Source: Actinomortierella ambigua (Eukaryota > Mortierellomycota > Mortierellomycetes > Mortierellales > Mortierellaceae). Taken from it: a stretch of 64,000 nucleotides of DNA. The DNA lies in the NCBI GenBank assembly GCA_016098155.1, contig JAAAJB010000107.1, positions 1 to 64,000 on the forward strand. The letters run 5' to 3'. The notes under the pieces are model-generated. The model saw only the letters and a program-made list of their open reading frames with translations. It searched no databases and was not told the DNA's origin. This document shows positions 39,100 to 51,664 of the stretch, in pieces. The translations under genes were made by a program, and so were the position numbers. The first letter of the stretch is position 1. Each line of letters opens with the position of its first letter.

Positions 39100-40435
39100 A
39101 GGCGCGTTTATTACTTGCCCCAGTCTAGACGCCATCATGCAAGAAACCTACTCTTTGAAGCGATTTACTCCTAATACCAGTGGTTCATCGAACTCTTGTA
39201 TTGCTCAAAGTCACCGAAGAGACTAGGGGTGTGTAAACGAAGCGACCCAGCCTCAGATAATTTGTAAATTTGAGCCCACCCCGCGCGGGCGCCAACCTGA
39301 AACGTCACCGATATGACCCAACGTGTGGTCTAACCTACCATCTGAGGTAAGCTCATCAATGAATCACGAAAAAACTTCACCTCCCCCCCACACACACATA
39401 CATAAATAAAGTGTAGCGGCTACCTTCTTGACAAAAAAATATGTCTTCAGCCCGGAAGTCGCCTAAACCAAGCTCAGTTACTACAAAGTCGTCGTCCTTT
39501 TTTCTGGCTCCAATAGACCGGCTCACCATGCCCAACAGAGCATCTTCAAGTCGGTCGAATTCATCTGTTCGCGTAGCTTTGTGGCAAAGAAGCGAAAGGA
39601 GAGAGGAGGGGGGTGGGGCACCAAAGTATTCGCTTTTGCCTTTTTCCAGAAAGTGCCGGTGCTTGAATGTCCGGCTGAAGAAACTGCCCCTCTGCTTTTG
39701 ACAGCCGCTTCGACTGTTTTCTGCGGGTGTTTGTTCGTGGTGTCACTGTCCGAGCTAGTGGACCGACCAGCTGTTCTCAGTCGCGTGGGGCATCGCTTTG
39801 GTTCGTCCTCTGAACTGCACGGTGCTTGGCTAGAATGACTATGGTGATGTGTCCGTTCGCCGTTCTCAGCTCGGATTGTCTGGCTTGACTTTGCCATGCT
39901 TGCTTCCATATGGGCTTAATACCTCGACTACCTCGTTTTCCGACGCCTTAGCTGACGATTTCGTTTAAGCTTGCGCTCCCTGTCAGGAGGAAGATGGGCA
40001 CAGGCGCCGACAACACAATGCCTACCCAGACACAGACACCTGATCGGCAGGGCACTAGCCGTGCGACATCTTCTGATGACTTGAAAACATTCCGGACCTC
40101 GGTCAGTCGGGTACGGAAGAACATCGTCACTGTGCCGTTTGGAACGTTGCTGAGAGCAGTTCGCGCAGCTTTAATGCAATAACCTGTAAACGGTGCCTCG
40201 TTGGGTTTTTAACGGACCCGCGGAGGACATATCTCTTTTGTGCGTAGGCCCTTGGGTCGGAATCTGCGGCGCGGAGGCTGTTGACATGATTACGAATGCC
40301 ATCAGGACCTAGCGGTGTCATAGGAAACGCCACGTTGCCCTTGCACTTTTTGTTGCCACGAAGAACATCGCGCAAAACTGGGGCTATGACCCTTTGCCTT
40401 GGAGTGTCTTGCTTGTGGAAGCCGCCTGGCACCAT
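39100..40435 (-). pseudogene. decayed multi-frame ORF, possibly TnpB/Fanzor-like
   Basis: On the minus strand an open piece at 40127-40435 (about 102 residues, with RGNKKCKGNVAFP and KRYVLRGSVKN) is followed, after a stop and in shifted frames, by LTEVRNVFKSSEDVARL (near 40100), HCVVGACAHLPP (near 40020), further patches to about 39450, and VLGVNRFKE near 39190-39160. The order reminds me of a multicopy TnpB-like (Fanzor) protein family in Mortierella-type genomes, where the CVVGA patch would follow the first RuvC motif; here the catalytic Asp position is lost. This rests on memory of family patterns, not on a search. The sequence is clearly broken by stops and frameshifts. Confidence 0.35.
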
Positions 40436-40913
40436 CCAGAGGCAAGTGCCATCAGCCGCTATTCTCGAGATATATGTTTTGACCCACCATGACGTCTCGA
40501 TGAATGTATTTCATGCAATCCTTGCCAGAGCAGTACAGGCATAGAGTAGGCATAGAGTCTGGGGCCAAAAGCTTCATAGAGAGGGGTTGACGCCACCAAT
40601 TTGATTGATCGACGATTTTAAAGCCTTAAAAACGCCAAAACCAGCTTTGCTCCCCAAGCTTCGGAGGGGAAACACAACAGTGTGTCGGAAAACGAGGCCG
40701 AAGAAATTCATCAGCGAAAAAGAGAGTGATCTTTGCATCCGCATCAAAAAGGACTCACATATCACCCGCCCTCCCCATTCCTATCCTTGCGGCATACCTC
40801 CCCTCCCCTTCCTCCTCCTTCTCGACCTTCACGTCCCACTCTCTCCCCCCTCCACCATTCTCCCTCGCTCTTGGAGTCACGTTTAATTGCTCCGAATCAC
40901 AATTAAAACAAAC
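40436..40913 (+). other. upstream region of the complex I gene
   Basis: No coding exon seen. The last 130 bases before the ATG at 40914 are C/T-rich (CTCCCC, CCTCC runs), as is usual for leaders of highly expressed fungal genes. Confidence 0.5.
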
Positions 40914-42760
40914 ATGGCATCCGCTGCACGCTTCCTCTCGCGTTCTCTGCGCCAGACCGCCTTCTCCGGTCTTGCCAAGCGCACGACCACCATCACCCCA
41001 CAGGCACACCCCTCGCTGTTGACACGGCCAACATGGGCACGTGCCAAGCTCATGTCGACCGAGGCTGCCGCTGCCTCGTCCAGCGGTGCCCATCACAAGG
41101 CCCATCACGACCGTGAGCTTTATGGTGCTACCGCCCCTCTTGGTGGCACGACAATAACCGAGGAAGTCGTCGATGAGGACGGCGTCGATGTCAACACCCG
41201 CCACTTCACCGTCAACTTTGGTCCCCAGCATCCCGCTGCCCACGGTGTGTTGCGTCTGATTCTGGAATTGGAGGGTGAGGAGATCCTCCGTTGCGATCCT
41301 CATGTCGGTCTGCTGCATCGTGGTACCGAGAAGCTGATTGAGTATAAGACCTACCTGCAGGCTCTCCCTTACGTATGTTTTTTTTTTTCTTTTCTTTTTT
41401 CTGTTGCCTTCCTTCATGGTCAACCTGATGCATCGGATTAGTGTATTCTACTTACTAACCTCTCGTTTTATGTCTTTCTCATATTTTCTCTATGATCCGG
41501 GAATCGGCTCCAATTTGGATGATTATCATTCCCCCCACCCTACTGGATCAACACTTGGATCTTCTCAACAAATACGCGCATACTACATTTGACCCGCCTT
41601 TTTTTTTCTCTAGTTTGATCGTCTGGACTACTGCTCCATGATGGTCAACGAGCAGGCGTACTCGTTGGCTGTTGAGAAGCTGCTCAACATTGACGTCCCG
41701 ATCCGTGCCAAGTACATCCGTACCCTGTTTGCCGAGATCACGCGTATCATGAACCACTGCATGTCGGTCATGTCGCATATCATGGACGTGGGTGCTCTGA
41801 CCCCCTTCTTGTGGATGTTCGAGGAGCGTGAGAAGCTGATTGAGTTTTACGAGCGTGTCTCGGGCTCGCGTATGCACGCTGCCTATGTCCGTCCCGGCGG
41901 TGTCTCGCTCGATCTGCCCAAGGGTCTGATGGACGACATTCATACCTGGGCTGACCAGTTTGGCGACCGTATGAACGAGTGCGAGGAGCTCATCACTGGT
42001 AACCGTATCTGGAAGGGTCGTACCGTCGATGTCGGTCGTGTCACGGCCAAGGAGGCTCTGGACTGGGGCTTCTCCGGTGTCATGCTCCGTGGTTCCGGTG
42101 TCAGCTGGGATCTGCGCAAGGCCCAGCCCTATGATGCCTATGAGTATGTCGACTTTGATGTCCCCGTCGGCACCAAGGGAGACTGCTACGACCGTTACCT
42201 CTGCCGTATGGAGGAGATGCGTCAGTCGCTTCGCATCATTTACCAGTGCATTAACGACATGCCCCCCGGCCCCGTCCGTGTGGACGATCTCAAGATTTCT
42301 CCCCCTCGCCGCGCCCACATGAAGGAGAACATGGAGGCGCTGATCCATCACTTTAAGCTGTACTCGGAGGGTTACGCAGTTCCCGCTGGCGAAACTTACA
42401 CCGTCGTCGAGGCTCCCAAGGGTGAATTCGGTATGTTCAAAAACAAAGCAGGAGTCATGGATTGGGGTTTTTTACAGACTGTGGTCTATCTATTGTTGTT
42501 TTAACTTGTCGAGCATGAATGTCAATTTGTGAACTCATCTTTTTTTTTTTTTTTAATTTTTGCTTTCCTTTATATTTCCCTCTTAAAAAGGTGTCCATCT
42601 CGTTTCCGATGGCAGCAACCGCCCATACCGCTGCAAGATCCGCGCTCCTGGTTTCGCACACTTGGCAGGATTGGACTTCATGGCCAAGGGCCACTTTATT
42701 CCCGATGTTGTCACCATGATCGGTACGATGGATATTGTGTTCGGTGAGGTCGATCGCTAA
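40914..42760 (+). CDS. NDUFS2: NADH:ubiquinone oxidoreductase 49-kDa subunit, mitochondrial
   Basis: Three exons, 40914-41372, 41614-42430 and 42591-42760, give 481 residues. This is the nucleus-encoded core subunit of complex I (NuoD family) that helps form the quinone-binding pocket. The first about 45 residues are rich in Arg, Ser and Ala without acids, as in a mitochondrial import sequence. Family motifs follow: [125 protein letters not shown] at the end. Length is normal. Introns have GTATGT donors and TAG or AAG acceptors. Codons are strongly biased to GTC, CGT, GGT, CTC and AAG compared with neighbouring genes, as expected for high expression. Confidence 0.97.
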
Positions 42761-44336
42761 ACGTCCCCAAAAAAAATCAACATCAAGGGATAGAGGAAGG
42801 CGACAGGAAAGAGACAGGATTGATCAGCGGGCCATTGGCAGGCGACTCTATCATGTTGTTTTCCAATCCCCTTCTTCTCTTTATCTCAACATTCCAGCAT
42901 TTGCTCTTTTTGCGATGACCCTTTTGTTTTTTCTCCCCCTTCAAGCTATCATTTTACCCCCCCCCCCTTCCACCAACGTCAAGTAATCGACGAGTTTTAT
43001 TTTGCGCTTTTTTTTTGTAGACCTCTTCACTTTTCATAAACTTGGTTACTTTATTTCTCATTCCATATACATAAAGAGGCTCTGAGTCGACACGTATTGG
43101 GGGTTGCTTCTGATGCAAGAATTGTTCTCATACCAGCCAGTTATTGCGGAGGGCGCAAACCGTTCCAAAAGTGGAACTTTGCAGCAGCAAAAAAAACATG
43201 ATTGCTCTCCCAGGACCTGGACCGACACTCGGCCGAGCCTATGCATCCAGCCAAAGTCGATTTAGGCCACGGGCGTAGTCGTGGTCGACACTCAGTCTGT
43301 GTTTCGATACCAGAGCGATGAGATGGAGGTTGACCCTACGTCGGCTTTGGTACATTCATCTGAGCCAACACCAGTATTGCGAGTCGTGGCAAGGCGTTTA
43401 TTGTCAGTCCGCAAACTGGGATCCAATGACATGTACCTCCACTGCATCACTGCCTGTCCAGGAACCTGAATATTAACCTGTGCACATGCCAGACTTTTCC
43501 GACATGCAACGTTCAATCTTCAAGATTTCGAGCGCCGTCCAACACGGCGCGCGTCTTCAGAAGGGATTTCGCTGATCGTTGCGTGGCTCTCTTGAGAACA
43601 CAGTGAGTCTCGTGCGGACCATAGGCGTCGGCCACGTATTTTTTTCCCCTCTCCGTCGTTTCTTTGAGCACGTCAAAAGGTGTTTGAACTCGGAAAGACA
43701 TCGGTCTATGGTGGCAGTGGCGATCACAACGATGTGTATCTTTCATCTACCTCCTTACTGCAGTGGCCTCCATCACCGATCAATCAAGATCTTGGGAGGT
43801 CGTAGGTCATGAAGAGGCACCCATCTTATCAATAGTTTGAAGGTGATATCGATTTTATACTTTTTATTTGCATACATATTCAACGATTACACGTCCAACA
43901 ACTATTATCGGCTATCCTGGCCGGTCATTCAGACACGCAATACCAACCTAAGAGAGGAGATGAAATGATGTGTTAAACAAAACGTTTAAAGAAATGCAAG
44001 TAGAGCACAGCATAGTATAGAAAAAAAAAGGAATTGGAATTTAGAACTCTGGCACAAAGAAACAGCACACTTGGGTCCCTCTCCCTCCGAAGAAGGCGGG
44101 TCCCACTCCTGGCTTTGTCTAAGAGTTCCGGCTGTCCTAAAAGCCTATCCGATGAAGGATGTTTCTCTTCATCCGCTATAGAAACGAAAGTCACCATCTT
44201 ATACGGTGACGCTCGGGGGTGCGGATGGTCAAAAGTGAAAAAAAAAAAAAAAAAAAAAAAGGGGAAGGCAGAAAAACAAAAAAAGTAACACCACACATAT
44301 GAAACTCAAATAAACCAAGCAACAGCAACACGATTC
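42761..44336. other. 1.6-kb interval between convergent genes, orphan open fragments
   Basis: Plus-strand NDUFS2 and the minus-strand MUN-like gene converge here. Minus-strand open fragments at 43513-43746 and 43292-43516 are contiguous in space but have no recognisable domain. A poly-A run lies near 44238-44261. I looked for continuation of the MUN-like protein and did not see it. Confidence 0.4.
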
Positions 44337-47300
44337 TTACGGAAAAATCTTTTGAGGGAATCGCTTCTTGAGCTTGCTGTGCTCCGAGACGATGAAGACG
44401 GCCGTCTTGGTGAGTGGCACCGTCTCGTTTTCAAAGCCCTCCTTCTGGATCTCATCGTCCTTGTTCTGGAACCGCTTGACAGCCTCCACGAGCACCGTCT
44501 CCTTAATGTCCTCAATAAATGGCGACATATTGATGTTCATCCGCTGGAAGACCTCTTGCTCGTGAACTTTGTCCAGGATGTTCAACATGGCTGAGAAGTA
44601 CGACAGCGACACCTTTTCAAGGTCGCCAATGTCGTGGTTGATGTTGTCAAACATCATGTAGTTCAGACTACCATAGAAATCCGACAACATGTTCGCCTCT
44701 GTGATATGCCATTGTGGGATGTCTGCATCCTTGTAGAGCTTGCTTTGCATAAACTCCAGCAGGAAGCCAATCGGAAGTTTGCCCTCGCGGTAGCGCTCCT
44801 TGATGACCTCCATGTATAGAATGTCGCGCCAGCTCGATGTCAAACGCCAACGGATGCCACATTCCTTCAGCAACGCCTTTGTCGCCGTCGAGAGCAAGTT
44901 TGCCACGGGCTCCGTTTCAGAGTGCGAGATGAGCGCATGGTCAACGCACATGTTGAGCAACAATCGATAATACTCCTTGGGGTTCACAGGGATGAAGACA
45001 AATTCGCTCTATAGAACAGAAAAGGCAAGGAAGAAAGAGGAGAGGTGGGGCAATGGTAACCCATCAATATGGGATTCGGCCAAGTCCTGTCAAAGCAGCA
45101 CTCTTAATTTTTTTTTGTTTTTTTTTCTTACTGGATGATATACTCTGGAATTAGCATCGGCTCCAACCGAGCTCTGCATCGAGCTGGCCAAAGCGCGAAT
45201 GAGTCCAGTAACTGCAGACCGTTCTCGATTCTTGAACGCAGAGTGATGGCCTTGATCGTAATAGTCCTCCTTACCCGGGTAAGGAAATGCGTCCAAGCCG
45301 AGGTTGACAGCAATCTTTTTGAGGTCATCCAGTGCGTTCTATTAACAATAGTCAATCGCAATAACGGAAGTAACGCCTTGTGAGCATTCAAGAGTGATCA
45401 TCCCCTTCCCATGAGCAAGAGAAGAACAGAAAAAAAAAGACAAACGACATTCCAAGAGTGCCATCTCTTCTCTTTGGCAGCTTACCTGCTTGGTGGAGGT
45501 CCTCTTAAGGTCGTTCATACGCTGCTGTCGGGTCGAATCCTGTAGTCTAAAGAGGTCCTTAATCACCTTGAGCAGTTTGTCAGCTTGGGCGGTTGCATGG
45601 GGTTTGGCTGGGACTGGTTTGGCTTGCTTTTCCAGTCGCTGTAGGATGCCTTCATGGCCAGGGAAAGGGTCGTGTCTGATCGCATCACGGACGATCTTGG
45701 TCATGATAGCAATCTGGTCAAAACGGTTGGCGGGCGTGATACCCCTTGCCTGTTGGATACGAGTCATCTCGATCGTAAAGGTAACCAAGAGACCTTCGAC
45801 GTTTGTCGAATCCTTAAACTGCTTGGGTTCCATATTGCTCAGCGCCTGCTTCACGACTGGATCCTGGTACATTGGTGTGCGGTCTTTGTTGGATAGGATC
45901 TCCTTCACCTTGGTTCTGACGGCCTTGATTAGATCCTTGTGTGTCTCCTTATCCGTTCCTACGTGCACCGGTGCTGGCGCAGCCGGCGGTGGTGCCTCGA
46001 GTGATTGAGCCAGCAGGACAATGCGGAGGAGGTAAGGGTACAGTTCATCCGGTGTGACATTGAACGGAGGTGGTGTTGATACCGGTAGTGGTGGCACTGG
46101 AGGTTGGGGATTCTGGGGAAGCAATGCTGCATTGTTTGCACCATCATTAGGTTGATGGGGTGCCATGCCGGTGCCTGTCATATTGGCGGCTCGCCGCAGT
46201 GTCTTGTTTCTGCGAACCATAGGTGGCGCCAGTTGAGCAGGGCTATTGTCCTGTGATGCCGCCATGGACGAGATTTGGTTGTTCATATAGTCTGGATTCA
46301 AAAAGCTGAGAGCCTTCTCGCCAAAAGGTGTAGATGGTGGATGCTGCTGTTGCTGTTGAGTCACAGGCCGGTTTGCTGGTACTGGGTGAATAGAACCGCC
46401 GGGTGCTACGCCAGGAGCTCCTTGTGAAGATGGGCCATGTCCAAAGCTGAAGACTTGATCAGGCTGAGGTGCAAAGTATGATGCCTGAGCGACTTCTGGT
46501 TTTGTTGCGTTGGCCAGTGGCGGTGGTGGTCCTGCTGCGGCCAGTGTTTCTGTCAACTGATCCCTCGGAAGCACTGGTGTCACCGATCCTGGTGAGGGCT
46601 GGCTGGTTGGTCTCTTGGGAGTCAGACCCAGCGGCGCCACAGCGGGCAGAGCACTCGAGTCGGCCGAGTCGCGCAGCGGGGCATCCGTGAGAGTGTAACG
46701 CTTCTCTAGAGTTGTCTTTGGTGGTGGCACAGGAGCAATGTCGTCGGTGTTGGCGTTGGTGGAGGTTACATTAATGTTGTTGACAAACTGCTCCAACGAG
46801 TCCAGCGAGATGGATTCTTGACTGCCTTCACTGAATAGATGATGTGATGACCGACCCGATGGCTGCTGCTGTTGTTGTTGTTGGCTACTTGTCTGGATAG
46901 GAGGCGTAGACAACTTTGGTGGAGCTGGCGGGAGAGAGGACGTTGCCTGACCAAGGTAGCTCTGCTGCGACGACGTCAACACAGGTGGCCTGGGCACTGT
47001 CGATGGTTCTGAAGGCAGAGGCACTTTGATATTGGCGTCCACAGACAGACCACCGATGGACGACGGGGGTCGGTGGAAGGAGGCATCAACCACCTCGACC
47101 TTGATTGTGTCTGACGAGGAGATGCTCGACGGTGCTGGCTTGGGGGATTCCTTTGGAGGCGCCATTGGCGGCTTTGGCTGGTAGGCTGACTTTGGCTGGT
47201 ACGAGCCTCCCCCTACTCCTGGGAAATGATCGGGCCTCGCTTGTTCTGGTGCGGGCTGAGAAGCAGGTGTTGGCAGGGCAGGGCTGGTAAAAATGGATGC

Positions 47301-48761
47301 TGCAGACGGTCTAGAGCTGCCATTATTAGAGGGAGGTGGGTGGTGGGGCGGTGTCAAGGTCGAAGCGATGGTGGATGTATTGGAGACAGAGAGATAGCTC
47401 AGAGCAGGTGAAAGAGACGGTGAAGGCGAGATCATTGGCGACTGTGCATGAGGAGTCAGGGAGGAAAGGGACGGCGTCTTTGGCGCAGAGTAGATGCTAC
47501 GGGCGTCGTCGTCGTCCTCGTCCTCGACAGGCAGCAGCTCTGTCGGCCTGTCGTCCGCGTCAAAGGAGGCCGAAGAGACAACTGGAACAAGAGGAGGGCG
47601 CTGAAGTGTCGAGTGCGAGCCACCACCGATTCCTACGCCGGGTGGGCCTGGAGGTTGTAGCGAGCCGTGGCCAGGCAAATGCCCTTGCTGTTGCTGTTGT
47701 TGTTGTTGTTGGTTGTGATGAACAGGTCTGGGGGAATCGTGCTTCACAGGTTGGTAGCTTGTTTTGGGGCGATAGGCTGGTGGAGCCATTGGGCTAGGCG
47801 TTAGCGTGCTATTGGTGCCGTGGGCTGCTGCAGGTGGTGGCTGCACAATATTGGGCGGAGGCTGTAAACTGCCACTATGTGGTGGAGGTTGTACATTGCT
47901 ACCGGGTAGAGGCCGCACACTGTTGCCGGATGCTGCTGCTGCTGCTGCTGGCGGTGGTGGCACCAAAGGTGGAGGTGCGTTGTTGGAAAAGCCTGACAGT
48001 GCTGTGCTTGTTGGTGGCATCTGATGGATCATGGGCGGTGGCTGGGAGGCCATCATCGGTGCTCCCAAGGGTCCGTTGGAAAACGGAGGACGAGGCAGAG
48101 GTGGCGCGGCAGCCGACATTGCGGGCGACGAGATTACAGAGGACACAGGATAAGACATGGCGGGCTGCATTGGCGGCGTATATGGAGCCTGTGGTGGCAG
48201 TGGTCGGTTATGCTGTCCAAACGGCTGCTGCATGGGTGGCCTTGGCGACGACGAAGGATGCCCTGCAAAATGGCCTGGTCCAGGTCCGTGGCCGTGGCCA
48301 GGCGGAGGGCCTGGAGGACCTGGGCGCGCATGGGGAGGCGGAAGTGGATGCGAATGCATAGGAGGAGGAGGAGGGCCTCCTGGACGAGGCGGACCATACG
48401 AGTTGAAGGGTTGGTGGTGGTGGTGGGGCATGGGCATGCCAAATGCAGGCGGAGGTGGGCCTTGGGGAGGACCATGAGGAGGACCGTGAGGAGGACCATG
48501 GGGAGGGCCTTGAGGTGGGCCATGCGGTGGGCCATGCGGTGGGCCATGGGGAGGGCCATGAGGAGGAAATTGGTGAGGCATGGATGGAAACATGTTGGGG
48601 CCAGCCCCAGGCGGATAGGCCATTGGCCGTGGCGGCGGGGGTGGATGCTGGTGCTGCAGCGGGAACTGTGGTGGTGGGGGCCGCTGAGGAGGTGGGTAGG
48701 GCCCTTGTCCTTGGTGGGGGTTGTACCCACCATGGGCCGAGTAGGGCGGATACTGGCTCAT
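44337..48761 (-). CDS. Munc13/MUN-like protein with proline-rich N-terminus, apparently truncated
   Basis: Three exons, 45486-48761, 45132-45338 and 44337-45008, give about 1384 residues. Introns are in phase 0 with GTAAGC and GTAAGA donors. Residues 1-900 are Pro/Gln/Gly/Ser-rich and disordered, with a tandem PHGP repeat near 65-100. After that the sequence is folded: DELYPYLLRIVLLAQSLE, then NRFDQIAIMTKIVRDAIRH, and in the last exon KEYYRLLLNMCVDHALI, GIRWRLTSSWRDILYMEVI, LSKLKKRF-type helices. This order and spacing resemble the N-terminal half of the MUN domain in fungal Munc13-like proteins (DUF810 type), which act in vesicle priming. Full-length relatives continue with MHD1, C2 and MHD2; here the frame stops right after KKRFPQKIFP. 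A GTAAGA donor overlaps that stop, so another exon is possible, but none was found before 42760. Family call is moderately sure. Confidence 0.65.
48446..48580 (-). repeat. in-frame tandem repeat coding for (GPPHGPP/Q)n
   Basis: On the plus strand, units such as GGACCATGAGGA and GGGCCATGCGGT recur about every 12 bases. On the coding (minus) strand they give alternating GPPH and GPPQ units in the MUN-like protein. Such repeats vary in copy number between strains. Confidence 0.85.
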
Positions 48762-49422
48762 TCAGCCGAGAATGCAGATGATGAGGGGGGGATGTTGCGG
48801 GATGGGTGAGCCGAAAAGAGTGAAGGAATGGATGTACAAGAAAAAAAAATGAAGAATGGAAGTGGGCAAAGAGGAGAAGGATGGATGAGCAGCAGCAGAA
48901 GACAGGTAGACAAGAGAGAAACGAAAGGGAGGGAAAGGGGTGCATCGAACACCTTTAGGGCACCCTCCAATATCCCATATCCATATTCACCTACCTACCC
49001 CCCCCCCTTTCTTCTTCCTTCTTTCGCCCATCTGCTGACACCCGCCTGCTTACCCGCTTGTACACGCTTACACGCTCGTCCATCCCCACCGCCCTTCCTA
49101 TTTCTGTCAGACGACACGTTCGTGCCTGGCTGTTGGGAAAAAAAAGTACTGCAGGATGTTGCGAAAGAGTTTGAGACGGCCGCTTCTTTTGGCTCATATA
49201 AATATGCTGGCTGGCTGCTGTTATATCTGTCCACAGTCCAAATCGAGCGCGACTCAGGGGGGGAGAAAGAAGGACGCCAATTTTGGATTATGGCGTCTGT
49301 TCTTTCTCTTCTTTCTCTTCACGTTTTGCATCAAAAAAGACCGCCGAATTCATTCACATTCATCATTCCTCCCTTTACATCTTGCTCCCTTCAATTGATC
49401 CGCTCTCCACGCTTGGTTCACA
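48762..49422. other. divergent promoter region of the MUN-like and cis-prenyltransferase genes
   Basis: The two start codons face away from each other across 661 bases. A TATAAATA-like run lies near 49197-49204 on the plus strand. No coding exon was recognised. Confidence 0.5.
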
Positions 49423-51475
49423 ATGTCATTCCTCGAACGGACTGCACGCACAACACTCGTCAAGGCCCTACAGTGTGGGCCCATTCCCCAACATATCGGC
49501 TTCATTATGGATGGCAACCGTCGCTTTGGTCGCAAGGTCAACGTCGACAGCGGGAAAGGCTACTACTTTGGCTACAGCACTCTCGAAAAGGTAGGAAGGA
49601 GAGTGAGAGAGAGAGGCTGAGTGAGAGTGAGTGAGAGTGAGAGAGAGGCTGAGTGAGAGTGAGTGAGAGTGAGAGAGAGGGTGTGTGAGAGTGAGAGTGA
49701 GAGAGAGACCGGACACGCTCCCGGGCCTCCCCAACTTTTCATTTAAACCCCCTGAGATAACAATCCAATCCGGACTCCAATCTATCAACGATCAAGCCCC
49801 TTTGCCGTTTGCTGATCACCCCCACTAACTGTCCCAAGGGGCCCTTTGATTGCAGATGCTAGCCATTTGCATGGAACTCGGGATCAAAGTGGTGACTGTC
49901 TACGCCTTCAGCATCGAAAACTTCAAGCGTCCTCCCGACCAAGTCGAGTGTCTCATGGAGCTGGCCAAGAGCAAGTTGACCGAGATGTGCGAGGAGAGGT
50001 AACGTAGTTTTCCCACCCCCCACCCTTCCCCTCTCTTTCTCTAATAGGTTGGAGACAGATATCAAGGGAGTGAGGGTATGACAGAAAGACAGGACACAGA
50101 GGCTACGGCAGTGGAGGCCTCAAAACCAAATGTCCGCTCACCATTCACGAGACAGCAGAGCGGAGAACAGACAGTAACAACACAAAAAAAAACATGTGAA
50201 ACGAACGTGGACAAACGATAGCGGTTGAGCCAGGCCAAAATGTGGCGGAGGAGAGTAAGCCTCGACGAAAAAATAAGCAGGGTATTGCATTAGGGAGGCG
50301 GGCTTGTGCTTTAACTTTGATTGTATTCTTGAAATGTGTTGAGAGCCATGACGCTGATAGGGAAATGGATCACAGGGCTGTCACGTATCAAACATTCTTT
50401 CCCACCATGCCTGAAAAGCGCTGGCTAGCCAATAAGACCATTACACCTCATCACTTTTCACTCTCCTTTTTCAACCCCCCATTAACAATTTCGTCCGCCA
50501 TTACTGCAACACCATAGTGAGCTTGTCAAACGCTACGGTATTGGTATTCGAGTACTCGGAGACACCAGCTTACTACCGGAAGATGTCCAGGCTGTCGTCA
50601 ACAAGGCGGTCGAGTTGACAAAGCACAACAACAGGGCTATCCTCAACATGTGCTTCCCATACACCTCACGGGAAGAGCTGACAATGGCCACCAAGGCCCT
50701 CGTCGAAGGCGTCGAAGCCAACGAGCTGGACCCAAGGTAAAATATGCCAAGGAAAGAGTCATGATAGGCCAAGGCGTTTGATACAAACCCATGGAGAGTA
50801 TATCCGTCAGCTGTAGTACAACCAGTTGGTTGACCAAACTTTTTTTTTTTTTTTTTTTTTTGCTTGGATGTCGCGGTCTGCCTTGTCTTACATAGCGATA
50901 TCACCTCGAGTGTCCTTGAACAAAGCCTGTATACCCGCTCCTGCCCACCCATGGATCTTCTGATTCGCACCTCGGGCGAAAACCGCCTTTCCGATTTCAT
51001 GCTGTGGCAGAGCTCACGTACCTGCCACATCGAGTTTATTGACTGCTACTGGCCCGAGTTTTCATTTTGGCGCATGCTCCCTGTCCTCTTACGCTACCAG
51101 CTTCGCGCCCGCTCCTTCGCGGCTGCTCGTAGGGCCATCGAGGCGCGTGATCAACAAGTACTTTTAGAATCCATTGTCCGCGCAGGATTAGCTACCGTAC
51201 GGGAAGCAGAAAAGGCATCGAACGACAATGACGACTCGACCCATTCCTATACCACTTCCGCATTGTCGTCGTCACCTCAAAGCAACCCCACTTCCTTGCT
51301 CCAGCGCCGATCGCCTTCAAAGCACTCTTCATCAGACGACTCTACCACATCCAACCCATTAATGTACGACGAACAAGAGATGCGCGCATGGAGAGCAGAG
51401 CAGAAAGATCGTGTTGCTTCATTTTTGACACAGCGTGGATACATCCCCAACTGTCCACTCGTGCAACTTCATTAA
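49423..51475 (+). CDS. RER2: cis-prenyltransferase (dehydrodolichyl diphosphate synthase)
   Basis: Four exons, 49423-49590, 49856-49998, 50518-50736 and 50896-51475, encode 369 residues. The enzyme adds isopentenyl units in cis to farnesyl diphosphate at the ER, making the dolichol needed for protein glycosylation. [13 protein letters not shown] near 26-38 contains the catalytic Asp30; [19 protein letters not shown] and [14 protein letters not shown] follow; the C-terminal core has [19 protein letters not shown] and [10 protein letters not shown]. The last 130 residues are an extension with Ser-rich low-complexity sequence, not seen in the bacterial enzyme. Introns have GTAGGA, GTAACG and GTAAAA donors; the second is 519 bases. 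The gene ends 189 bases from the convergent SMC2 stop. Fungi may carry Rer2 and Srt1 paralogues; the symbol is by similarity only. Confidence 0.93.
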
Positions 51476-51664
51476 TGCTAATACAAAAAAATAAATCAAC
51501 ACAGCCACCCCCTCCACCATCACCACCACCATCACCATCTCCCTATACCTCACTTTCAAATCATCTCTACTTTTTATATGTGTACACAGAGAATCATGCG
51601 TGCGTCCCCCTCCCCCTATGATGCAGAGCAAATTGTACGTCTCACTTTGCGCGCAACAGTTCCT

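Noticed and set aside
41548..42351. 267-residue minus-strand open frame opposite NDUFS2
   Set aside because: Shadow of strongly biased codons in a highly conserved gene; no motif of its own.
43973..44296. Continuation exon of the MUN-like gene
   Set aside because: The TAG acceptor near 44180 gives a stop at once in the required phase, and the sequence does not resemble the MUN domain.
48446..48580. CRISPR-like array
   Set aside because: The 12-base units are contiguous without spacers and code for Pro/His/Gly repeats in frame; the genome is eukaryotic.
48828..49634. 268-residue plus-strand open frame overlapping the cis-prenyltransferase start
   Set aside because: It lies in another frame than the MDGNRR enzyme reading and is low-complexity leader sequence.
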